Assembly: GCA_041743085.1 (NCBI GenBank)
Contig: JBGTNL010000114.1
Location: 1 to 64,000 of the forward strand
Source: JAFMPW01 sp041743085
GTDB lineage: Bacteria; Bacteroidota; Bacteroidia; Flavobacteriales; Flavobacteriaceae
Reading direction: 5' to 3'
Length of the DNA: 64,000 nt
Shown one piece after another: positions 26,527 through 34,147 of the stretch (position 1 is its first letter; the number at the start of each line of letters is the position of its first letter). The position numbers and the translations under genes are program-made. The notes beneath the pieces were generated by a model. The model did not search any database, had not been told where the DNA came from, and saw nothing but the letters and a program-made list of their open reading frames with translations.

Positions 26527-26538
26527 AATTTATAAGTC

Positions 26539-26652
26539 ATGAGACCATTTATCAGTCAAACACCAACAGAATCAAGAAGATTTTCCCCCTTTTCAAATTT
26601 TAAAAACAGCAAAAGGGTGCGCTGGTCAGCAGTAAGACATTATGTTATCTAA
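26539..26652 (+). CDS. small basic protein of 37 residues, tandem paralogue A
   Basis: An ATG frame of 37 codons encodes a basic peptide: MRPFISQTPTESRRFS, then the FSNFKNSKRVRW core, then a C-terminal RHYVI. It is the same length as the next gene and identical at 25 of 37 positions. Within the shared core most base changes are at third codon positions (for example ACA/ACG, TCA/TCG, AAA/AAG, GTG/GTA, CGC/CGT), which is strong evidence that protein sequence has been selected. There is no signal peptide, cysteine or membrane helix. Function unknown. Confidence 0.72.
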   Translation: MRPFISQTPTESRRFSPFSNFKNSKRVRWSAVRHYVI

Positions 26653-26705
26653 CAGCTGTCATTAAACAATGTAAAACAACTATTAACAGTTAAAACTTAA
26701 AAATC

Positions 26706-26819
26706 ATGAAACCTATCAGCAATCAATCACCAACGGAATCGAGACGATATTCTTTCTTTTCAAATTTTAAGAACAGCAAAAGAGTACGTTGGACTGAAAG
26801 CAGGAATTACGTGTATTAG
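26706..26819 (+). CDS. small basic protein of 37 residues, tandem paralogue B
   Basis: The frame begins exactly 167 bases after the start of paralogue A and has the same length. The product starts MKPISNQSPTESRRYS, repeats the FSNFKNSKRVRW core and ends RNYVY. About 35 bases before the ATG resemble the sequence before paralogue A (TATTAAC.GTTAAAA.TTA.AA.TC), so the duplication includes the leader. A strong terminator follows 44 bases after the stop codon. I recognise no family. Confidence 0.72.
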   Translation: MKPISNQSPTESRRYSFFSNFKNSKRVRWTESRNYVY

Positions 26820-26862
26820 CCAATCTATCCTTCCCCCAACGGTATGCGTACCGCAATTCGAC

Positions 26863-26893
26863 AAAAGAGGCACTTAAGTGCCTCTTTTTTTTT
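26863..26893 (+). terminator. strong intrinsic terminator of the small-protein cluster
   Basis: AGAGGCACTT pairs with AAGTGCCTCT (26866-26885), followed by nine T residues (26885-26893). The stem extends by A/T pairs on both sides. It is on the correct strand and position to end a transcript covering 26410-26819. A smaller hairpin, CGGTA-TGCG-TACCG, lies just upstream at 26840-26853. Confidence 0.9.
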
Positions 26894-27191
26894 CCGCGAT
26901 ATGGCATTTCAAAATATCCACGGCTTTCAAATGTATGGTTGAACTAACCCCTATTTTTCAGCGGGGTCTAGGTTTAATACCTTCGACCCTTGGATCGATT
27001 CCTTCTATTGGGTCCAGTCCCGATAGCTATCGGGATGCCCTGGGGTTTAATGCCATTTATTATTTTTTCATTTTTAAAGGTGGATTGACGATCCCGGAGC
27101 GGGAAGCTTTCCCCAATAAAGAATTTCTTAAAAGAGCAAGCTGCGGGGAATTCTTTTCGATTAAAGGTGGCCGGTGATCAAAATGCTGTGC
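26894..27191. other. intergenic region with palindrome and repeat fragment
   Basis: This gap contains the perfect 18-bp palindrome TCCCGATAGCTATCGGGA (27018-27035). It also contains an inverted copy (27135-27164) of the block found at 19086-19115. A 99-codon frame at 26878-27177 starts inside the terminator and reads through both repeats, so it is not considered a gene. Confidence 0.6.
27135..27164 (-). repeat. inverted copy of the 30-bp block at 19086-19115
   Basis: On the minus strand this reads TTAATCGAAAAGAATTCC, then CCGCAGCTTGCT, differing from the other copy at one base. The ATTCCCGC hairpin that follows the first copy is absent here. Confidence 0.7.
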
Positions 27192-28157
27192 TCAGTTTTT
27201 GGAAAGATGTAAAATACCGTCACCCTGATTTACAATAGGGGACTGATTGATGCAAATGACATAGCCTGAATGTTGCGCCTTGATATTTCGTTCAAAATAA
27301 CCGAACGGATCCGATATGCTCCCCAGGTTGTCGCCTTTCGCTACCTTGCTCCCCAATCTGATGAAGGGATGGAACAATCCCGAGTATTTGGCCCGGACCC
27401 ATATTGAGTTACTAATTATTTTAGGTTTAATGACCTTGGATTCCGCTAAATCCGGTTCCCTGGCAAAGTCGCGCATCCCCAGATGTTGCATAACGCGGAG
27501 TGCCCCCCCAACACCCGCCTTGGTGACCCTGTCATCTATATGAAGTGATTTCCCACCTTCAAAAAGCAGCACTTTTTTGTTGAGTTTATGCAAGGTTTCC
27601 CTAAAGGACTTATCCCTATGCCCGGTTTGTATCACAAATTTCGGCCGAAATACTTTCGCTAATTTTAAACTCTCCTTATCTTCTTTATTGATACGTATTT
27701 GAGGTATATTGAATCGACTGTCACCACCCGTATGGTAGTCTATGCAATAATCGATCAGGGGGGCGATTTCTTTAATAATATGGAAAGCAAATCTGCTGGC
27801 CAACGAACCGCGGGGACTGCCGGGAAAAACACGGTTGAGATCCCGCCCGTCCGGAAACTGTCTTTTTTGATTTAAAAAGCCAAATACATTGACTACCGGT
27901 ATGCAAATGACCATGCCAGATTGCGGTTTGTTGTACTTTTTGGAGATCAACTGACGCACAATTTCAATACCGTTTATTTCATTACCGTGAATGCCGGCCG
28001 TAATGAGTAGTGCTGGCCCATCTTTTTTAGCGCGTTCCACAATTACGGGGACCTGTATTTTGGTTCGGGTATGTAATTTGGCAATATCTAGGTTAAGCTG
28101 CACCCCTTTCCCATTGGAAATGGCATGCCCAAGCACTTCAATTTTATTACTCTGCAT
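27192..28157 (-). CDS. succinylglutamate desuccinylase/aspartoacylase family zinc hydrolase
   Basis: The 321-residue protein shows the AstE/AspA zinc site: GIHGNE (His57, Glu60), a DLNRVFPG segment, and DYHTGG (His142). The C-terminal domain (RAKYSGLFHPFI...GDNLGSI...AQHSGYVI) resembles a lipoyl/biotinyl barrel found in this subfamily. The ATG at 28157 is chosen over a TTG at 28190. It overlaps the stop of the upstream rimK-like gene by 11 bases, so the two genes are translationally coupled. Members hydrolyse N-acyl amino acids. Pairing with a RimK-like ligase suggests removal or recycling of an amide-linked amino acid, but the substrate is unknown. Confidence 0.85.
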   Translation of the reverse strand: MQSNKIEVLGHAISNGKGVQLNLDIAKLHTRTKIQVPVIVERAKKDGPALLITAGIHGNEINGIEIVRQLISKKYNKPQSGMVICIPVVNVFGFLNQKRQFPDGRDLNRVFPGSPRGSLASRFAFHIIKEIAPLIDYCIDYHTGGDSRFNIPQIRINKEDKESLKLAKVFRPKFVIQTGHRDKSFRETLHKLNKKVLLFEGGKSLHIDDRVTKAGVGGALRVMQHLGMRDFAREPDLAESKVIKPKIISNSIWVRAKYSGLFHPFIRLGSKVAKGDNLGSISDPFGYFERNIKAQHSGYVICINQSPIVNQGDGILHLSKN

Positions 28158-29022
28158 TTCGTTCCACGTACTTAATGATCTGTCCCGCAATGTCCTTTCC
28201 GGTCGCCCCTTCTATGCCCTCCAGCCCCGGGGACGAATTCACTTCGAGGATCAGGGGGCCCCTGGCAGATTGTAAGAGGTCCACACCAGCAACGCCGAGT
28301 CCCATTGCCCTGGCCGCCTTTATGGCCGCATTCTCCTCTTCATCTGAAAGTTCAATGATGTTTGCCGTACCTCCCCGATGAAGGTTGGACCTGAATTCCC
28401 CTTCCTTACCCTGCCTTTTCATGGCTCCCACTACTACTCCGTCCACCACAAAAGCCCTGATATCCGCACCCATGGCCTCCTTGACGAATTCCTGGACTAT
28501 TACCCTCGCCTGAAGACCATTGAAGGCCTCCAGGATGGATTCTGCCGAATTTCTATTATCTGCCAGAACAACACCCAGGCCCTGCGTGCCCTCCAGTAAT
28601 TTAATGACCACCGGAGCTCCGCCAGCCTTATCGATTATTGCACCCACGTCTCTGGAGTAATTGCTAAAAACGGTCTTGGGCAAACCCAGGCCGGCCCTGG
28701 ACAGGATCTGAAGGCTTCGCAATTTATCCCTGGACCGTACCAGGGCCTGCGACTCCACGGCGCTGAACACCTTCATCATTTCAAACTGCCGTACCACGGC
28801 GGTTCCGTAAAAAGTTATTGAGGAGCCAATCCGGGGTATTAAACCATCGACATCGGTAATCTCCTTTCCCTGATAGATAAGCCCGGGTTTCCTTTTTTCA
28901 ATGATAAGATCACACTTGGCATGATCTATTACCTGCATTGTATGTCCTTTTTGTTCCCCTGCTTCTACAAGCCGTTTGGTAGAATACAAGCTAGGGTTTT
29001 GTGATAAGATCACTATTTTCAT
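28147..29022 (-). CDS. RimK-type ATP-grasp ligase (ribosomal protein S6 modification enzyme-like)
   Basis: The 291-residue protein has the RimK layout: an N-terminal pre-ATP-grasp domain (MKIVILSQNPSLYSTKRLVE...IPRIGSSITFYG) and an ATP-grasp domain with KLLEGTQGLGVVL, IVQEFVKEAMGADIRAFVV, GEFRSNLHRGG and ILEVNSSPGLEGIE. RimK ligases add glutamate to protein or peptide carboxylates. It is the first gene of a pair with the aspartoacylase-like gene. RimK itself is usually linked to modification of S6, but paralogues modify other substrates. Confidence 0.88.
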   Translation of the reverse strand: MKIVILSQNPSLYSTKRLVEAGEQKGHTMQVIDHAKCDLIIEKRKPGLIYQGKEITDVDGLIPRIGSSITFYGTAVVRQFEMMKVFSAVESQALVRSRDKLRSLQILSRAGLGLPKTVFSNYSRDVGAIIDKAGGAPVVIKLLEGTQGLGVVLADNRNSAESILEAFNGLQARVIVQEFVKEAMGADIRAFVVDGVVVGAMKRQGKEGEFRSNLHRGGTANIIELSDEEENAAIKAARAMGLGVAGVDLLQSARGPLILEVNSSPGLEGIEGATGKDIAGQIIKYVERNAE

Positions 29023-29269
29023 ATTACCATTTCAAATTTATCGTGAATAGATAGAATAAAAGCCCGGATCTGGTTACTCAATAAAGAAGGTATAGTTCCG
29101 GAATCCGCTGTAGGTAATATACACAATTTTTGGGGCCTGCTTTTTTTTTATTTAAGCACCCTCGTCCAAGCTATGGTTTTTACAGGAACCGAGAAGTTTG
29201 ATTTTTTCCAAGAATATTGTGACAGAAACTTCTTTATATTTTAATGCAGTCCACCTCTGACCAGATTTT

Positions 29270-30367
29270 TTATAGCCATTTTCTCCTTTTGAAATAAATC
29301 AACATTCCTATGGCTACTATAATCATTACTCCCCACATAATAAAATAGCTATACTCATAATGAAGTTCAGGCACTACGTCGAAATTCGTGCCATAAATTC
29401 CGGCAATAAAAGTTAGAGGAATAAAAATGACTGAAAATATGGTTAAGAACTTCATGACGTCATTCAGTTTGCTGCTGATTGTTGTATGATAAATATTCAG
29501 CTGATCTGACAATATATCCCTGAAGGTTTCCGAGGAATCGGTTGCCTGATTGATGTTGTCAAGAAGTTCCTTCAGGTGAATATACGTATTTTCCTTTATA
29601 AACTCGGATTCCATTTTTGAAAGCGTCAAGATCATTTCTTTTGCAGGATTGATACACTTTCGCAGAAAGTTAAGTTCCCTTTTATACCTGTATATTTCAT
29701 CGATAACACTTTTTCGGGGTTCCTGTAGCAATGTTTCTTCTAGCGTCTCGATCCGCTCACCCAAAACCCCGATAATATAAATGTAATTGTCTACAACAAT
29801 GTCCAAAAGTGCAAATGCCAGGTAATCCGTACCGCTTGTACGTATCCTTTTCTTCTGGTTTCGGATCCGCTCGCGTACAGGTTCGAACACATCTCCTTTC
29901 TTTTCCTGAAAGGATATGAGTACCGATTTCGTTATGATTAGGCTTAGATTTTCAACGGAAATGATCTTAGAATCCTCATCCTGCTGTAGCATTTTGGCTG
30001 AAAGGAAGATGCAGTTGGCGTACTCCTTCACCCTGGGTCTGGAATGGATATCCATAACTTCTGCCAAAACCAGGTTGTCGAATTGAAATCCCTTCGCAAT
30101 TTCTTCCATTATTTCGGTGTTGTGCAGGCCATCGACGTTAAACCAGGTTACGGTGGGCTTTTTTTGATAATCAAGCACTTCATTGACTTTTTTTAACGCA
30201 TTTTCCTGCATGTCGTTCGCGTCGAAATCAATTATTCGAAGTAGCACGGAGTCCATTTTCTGCGTTCCCCTAAAGGAGATGTCATCCGGGGAAAGTCCTA
30301 TATCCTCTTTTCTTTTTTTAACGAACCGCCCCAGGTTAGTGGAAGGAATTAAATCATCATATTTCAT
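29270..30367 (-). CDS. corA: CorA family magnesium/cobalt transporter
   Basis: The 365-residue protein has a large N-terminal cytoplasmic domain and two C-terminal membrane helices. The first begins KFLTIFSVIFIPLTFIAGIYG; the end is YFKRRKWL with the basic cluster typical of CorA. The signature GMN motif after the first helix is GTN here (326-328, in YGTNFDVVPEL). The periplasmic PEL loop is intact. It probably mediates Mg2+ or Co2+ uptake as a pentamer. The M-to-T change is unusual for CorA and could reflect altered selectivity or a lineage variant. Confidence 0.88.
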   Translation of the reverse strand: MKYDDLIPSTNLGRFVKKRKEDIGLSPDDISFRGTQKMDSVLLRIIDFDANDMQENALKKVNEVLDYQKKPTVTWFNVDGLHNTEIMEEIAKGFQFDNLVLAEVMDIHSRPRVKEYANCIFLSAKMLQQDEDSKIISVENLSLIITKSVLISFQEKKGDVFEPVRERIRNQKKRIRTSGTDYLAFALLDIVVDNYIYIIGVLGERIETLEETLLQEPRKSVIDEIYRYKRELNFLRKCINPAKEMILTLSKMESEFIKENTYIHLKELLDNINQATDSSETFRDILSDQLNIYHTTISSKLNDVMKFLTIFSVIFIPLTFIAGIYGTNFDVVPELHYEYSYFIMWGVMIIVAIGMLIYFKRRKWL

Positions 30368-30458
30368 AAACTAATTATTTTTTACAATTACGGGCAGCAG
30401 TAAGGTAATGATAAAACAGGTCCTGCAGTATACCGCCTACATTTAAATACATTTTTCG

Positions 30459-31145
30459 TCAAAGTAATTCAGGCTGGAGCAGTTCTGCGTTAAAAGGTTC
30501 CGCATATTTGAGGTCATGAAACCAGTATTCAGAGGAAATGAGTTCAAAAATTAATGCGTCATCCGCTGCTTCTTTTTTAAATTGCCATACAATGTCCTTC
30601 GCTTCCTTGAATTCCCCTTCCGGTAATTGATCCTCAAAAAGTCGATTGATCAGCGTATTTTCCGGCATACCCTGCATTAAAATTCGAAGCAGGGATGCTT
30701 CTGCGTCCTTTTCAAAAATGGAGTATCCTTCTTTTTCAGCGGAAGTGATTTTTATTTTACATCTGACGGCCTCGGGGTGCGGAAATTTTCCGTTGAATGC
30801 TTCATATAACAACTGGGATACGTTAAAAAATTGCTCGTGCAGCGAAAGATCTGCGTACTCTTCCCACATCTTTTCATCCAACATCTCATTCGCCAGATTA
30901 TTGATCTGGCCGTTATTAAGGACGTCCTTAAAAATATACGTAAGAACAATTTTAGCCGCTTCTTCCGGTTCGAAGTCAGACAGTGACATCAGGCACATTT
31001 CTTTTACTTCTTCTGGGACGATCTCCGATGTGCCACCGTATTCCGTGGCTTCCAATAATGCCGTGTAATCCTTCGCATTCCAGGCATTCGAGAGTTCCTC
31101 GATGGTTTCGAACTTCAAAAGTTCAATAAAAAAATGTAACTTCAT
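30459..31145 (-). CDS. conserved hypothetical acidic protein
   Basis: The 228-residue protein is acidic and helical with no signal peptide, membrane segment or recognised domain. It contains repeated short helices (FETIEELSNAWNAKDYT, ADLSLHEQFFNVSQLLYEAF). Its composition and continuous high-quality frame support a real cytoplasmic protein. It lies between corA and the flippase gene on the same strand, 90 bases downstream of neither in an obvious operon. No function is assigned. Confidence 0.7.
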   Translation of the reverse strand: MKLHFFIELLKFETIEELSNAWNAKDYTALLEATEYGGTSEIVPEEVKEMCLMSLSDFEPEEAAKIVLTYIFKDVLNNGQINNLANEMLDEKMWEEYADLSLHEQFFNVSQLLYEAFNGKFPHPEAVRCKIKITSAEKEGYSIFEKDAEASLLRILMQGMPENTLINRLFEDQLPEGEFKEAKDIVWQFKKEAADDALIFELISSEYWFHDLKYAEPFNAELLQPELL

Positions 31146-31266
31146 GCGCTATCCGGGTTTCAGATCAAATTCGATGGTCATAATATACGGAATAAAAAAT
31201 TTCAAGAAATGTTTTATTTTACCTCACTTTGACTTAATCCCCGTGGCATTTTTAGATTTGAAATGG

Positions 31267-32721
31267 CTATTTATTCAAGTACTTGGAAAGAATCCCAAAA
31301 ACATCCTCGGATATCTTGAAGCGGTAAAGTACCCCGACATACATGGCGGTCATCAAAATGCTTTTAAGGGCAATATTCAATATTGGATGAAAGGGAAACT
31401 GTAAAAAGTAAAACAATGCCGCAATCAACAGTAATAGGGAGAGTACTTTAAAGGTTTCCGTGGTAAAAGGAACGATATGAAACCTAAACCTTACATAGAC
31501 CAATTTAATGGTATTGTAGATAAAGAAGGCTGAAAAACTGGCGATCGCCGCACCGTCAAGGCCATATACGGGTATCAGCCACAGATTGAACAGTATGGCC
31601 AAAATTGCAAGTAACACCCCCATGAGCAATACCGCACGATAGTAGTCCGAATTGTACAGAATAGAATTGTTATTTCCCAGGAGCGCGTCATAGACCTTGG
31701 CAAGGCCGATCCAAAATACGATCATAAACCCATCCCTGTAGGCTTCGGGCAACATATCATAAAGATCGTTCAGATTCAACAAAACCAACAAAAATAAAAT
31801 TCCGGAAATGATAAAAAGTGTCAATGAACTTTTTTGATATAACGTTTTTAGGGAATTAATATCATTGCGATTCAATAGTTCCGCCGTCAACGGATATGTA
31901 ATTTGATGCATGGAGCGCGACGGCACTACGATAACCATTGCAATAAAACCTGCCACACTGTAGTACGCCACATTTTCTATCGCTATGAATTGATTGATCA
32001 TGACCTTGTCTATCTCCAACAGGATAATCGCGGCAGAACCCCCCAGTATTATAAGCGTGCTGTACACCAATATGTCCCTGGTATTACCCGGAAAATCAAA
32101 TGTAAGTTTGGGCATTCGGAGCCGGAAGGCGTACACCTGCATTATCAGCGTACGAAGGATGTATAAGGCTACCAAGGCTTTTAAAAAGAAGTCAACGGAA
32201 ATTGCATTTATGTAGACCAGCAACAATAATATCGTTACGCCTGCCCTGGAAAAAATCTCCTTCATGAAATTTCCGAAAACAGATTTCAAGCAAATCCTGC
32301 CCCAGGAATAGAAAACCTCAAAATAGGCCATTGTTACGCCAATCAGAAAAATGTACCATACATACCCTTTTACGATATCATTTTCTTTGGAAAGGAAGTT
32401 TCCGATACTTTCATATGCAAAATAGGATATCCCCGCAATGGGTAGGATGAGTGCCAGTGGCAATAATAACATCAGGGTCAAAAATCCATCGGAAGTGGTA
32501 TTGTTCTGAAAACCGCTATAGTATTTTATCAACGTATTCGGAACGCCAAATGCCAGAATAGGCATCAGTACCGCAGATGCCGATAAGATTACATTGACCA
32601 AGCCATAGTACTCATCGGAAAGAAAATTGGTATAAAGGAACAACACGTTCAGGGCCCCTATGGCAAAACCGATATAGGTGATTACGGTATTTTTAAAAGA
32701 CTGTCTAAGTACTATTCCCAT
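31267..32721 (-). CDS. polysaccharide flippase (MATE/Wzx-like)
   Basis: The 484-residue protein has about 14 hydrophobic segments across its length and the MurJ/Wzx-type start RQSFKNTVITYIGFAIGALN. It should flip lipid-linked oligosaccharides across the inner membrane. Its start overlaps the stop of the glycosyltransferase gene by 10 bases, so they are translationally coupled and likely act in the same cell-surface polysaccharide pathway. Confidence 0.88.
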   Translation of the reverse strand: MGIVLRQSFKNTVITYIGFAIGALNVLFLYTNFLSDEYYGLVNVILSASAVLMPILAFGVPNTLIKYYSGFQNNTTSDGFLTLMLLLPLALILPIAGISYFAYESIGNFLSKENDIVKGYVWYIFLIGVTMAYFEVFYSWGRICLKSVFGNFMKEIFSRAGVTILLLLVYINAISVDFFLKALVALYILRTLIMQVYAFRLRMPKLTFDFPGNTRDILVYSTLIILGGSAAIILLEIDKVMINQFIAIENVAYYSVAGFIAMVIVVPSRSMHQITYPLTAELLNRNDINSLKTLYQKSSLTLFIISGILFLLVLLNLNDLYDMLPEAYRDGFMIVFWIGLAKVYDALLGNNNSILYNSDYYRAVLLMGVLLAILAILFNLWLIPVYGLDGAAIASFSAFFIYNTIKLVYVRFRFHIVPFTTETFKVLSLLLLIAALFYFLQFPFHPILNIALKSILMTAMYVGVLYRFKISEDVFGILSKYLNK

Positions 32722-33992
32722 TTTAACTGTGTGGCCAAGGCCCTGGTAAGTTCCCTTCTGCTGTATTGTTCAATATTTCCCTCATCCGGGGCCAATTTAC
32801 CTTCCTGAAATCGTTTAAACCAATTCAAAAGAACCTTTTTAATTTCAGAATGGGCAGTGTAATCAAAAACTTGCCCTGTTTGGGTTTCCTTTATAATTTT
32901 AGCTGCGTCCCAACCCTTCGGACCAACCGCCAAAATGGGCCTTTTGGCTGCCATATATTCAAATAGTTTTCCGGGTACAATGCCTCTTGATTCCTCGGAA
33001 TCTATTTCTGCGAGCAACAATACCTGCGAGCGTTGTTGTCTGCGAAGTGCCTGGGCGTGGGACACGTATCCTGTTAGTTTGAGATATGGACCCAGTTCAT
33101 AACGATATAAGCTATCCATAACTTCTTTACTAACCACTCCTATAAACTCCAATTGTAAGACCGCTCTGAAAATCTCGTTTTCAGCGGCCAGATCCGATAA
33201 CGCTTTCCATAGGTTTTTAGGATTACGCCCTGTAAGTAGCGAACCTATGTGTGCAATAGTAAACTTGTCGTCCAGGTTGGCGTTTCCCGCATAATCAGAG
33301 TCATAGCCATTAGTGATTACGACAACGGGTTTTTGCGTCAATTTTTGGAATTCTTCCTTCGTTGTACCACTGGTGACTATAATTCTATCAGCCTCATTCA
33401 GGACCAAATTTTCCAATTCTTTGTGTTTTTGATGTGCGGCTTTGGTCAACTTTAGTTTTTTATGGTACCCTATGGAAGTCCAGGGATCCCTGAAATCGAC
33501 AAGCCATTTAAGCTTGTGTTGTTCTTTTAATCCCAGGCCGATCAGGTGCATGCTATGCGGGGGGCCGGTGGTGATCACCGTTTCTATTTCCTCCTTTCCG
33601 ATATAGTCAGATAAAAAAGTTATGGAAGGAGTTACCCAGGATTTGCGGGCATCGGGAATAAAAAAATTGCCCCGGATCCACAGTAGTAGTTTTTCGCGCA
33701 ACGATTGTTTTTCCGTTTTTATGATTCCTGAGCTTATCCGTTTCGTATCTGTCTTGGAAAACCAACCCGCCCACCGATAGGGTTCTCTTATTTTTTGAGT
33801 AATATATGTTATTCCCTCCGGAATTTCCGGTATTAAAGAAGTATCGGTAATGGAATAATGAGGATTCTCAGGATAATAAACCACGGGGTCTATATCGAAC
33901 TCCCGTAGGTATTTTACAAATTTGAGCCAGCGTTGAACGCCGGGGCCCCCTGCCGGAGGCCAATAGTAGGTGATGATCAGCACTTTTTTCAC
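32712..33992 (-). CDS. glycosyltransferase (GT-B fold, GT4-like)
   Basis: The 426-residue protein begins MKKVLIITYYWPPAGGPGVQ, typical of GT4/GT-B enzymes. It has a donor-binding half with TIAHIGSLLTGRNP and the EX7E-like region EIDSEESRGIVPGKLFEYMA, and the late block GPKGWDAAKIIKE. It transfers a nucleotide-sugar-derived residue to a glycan or lipid acceptor at the cytoplasmic face. It is co-transcribed with the flippase gene. Confidence 0.88.
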   Translation of the reverse strand: MKKVLIITYYWPPAGGPGVQRWLKFVKYLREFDIDPVVYYPENPHYSITDTSLIPEIPEGITYITQKIREPYRWAGWFSKTDTKRISSGIIKTEKQSLREKLLLWIRGNFFIPDARKSWVTPSITFLSDYIGKEEIETVITTGPPHSMHLIGLGLKEQHKLKWLVDFRDPWTSIGYHKKLKLTKAAHQKHKELENLVLNEADRIIVTSGTTKEEFQKLTQKPVVVITNGYDSDYAGNANLDDKFTIAHIGSLLTGRNPKNLWKALSDLAAENEIFRAVLQLEFIGVVSKEVMDSLYRYELGPYLKLTGYVSHAQALRRQQRSQVLLLAEIDSEESRGIVPGKLFEYMAAKRPILAVGPKGWDAAKIIKETQTGQVFDYTAHSEIKKVLLNWFKRFQEGKLAPDEGNIEQYSRRELTRALATQLKWE

Positions 33993-34147
33993 CAGATTGA
34001 GTTTAAATCATTGGTCATATTTTTAATTTCTGCCAATAGCGCTTCTTAAAGTGTAACAAGAGCTACATGAAAATAGGATCAGGAGCCTTGAATAACTCTT
34101 TAAAAATGGTCCAGGTTTGGCATCGTGATCCGTATCGCTTTCGATAT

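Noticed and set aside
26539..26819. Graspetide precursor peptides for the RimK-like ligase
   Set aside because: No conserved graspetide motifs (such as TxxPSD-like blocks) are seen, and the ligase resembles RimK rather than MdnC-type enzymes. Kept only as a weak hypothesis in the findings.
26878..27177. 99-codon frame after the small-protein cluster
   Set aside because: It begins inside the terminator stem and runs through a palindrome and a dispersed repeat, with no family resemblance.
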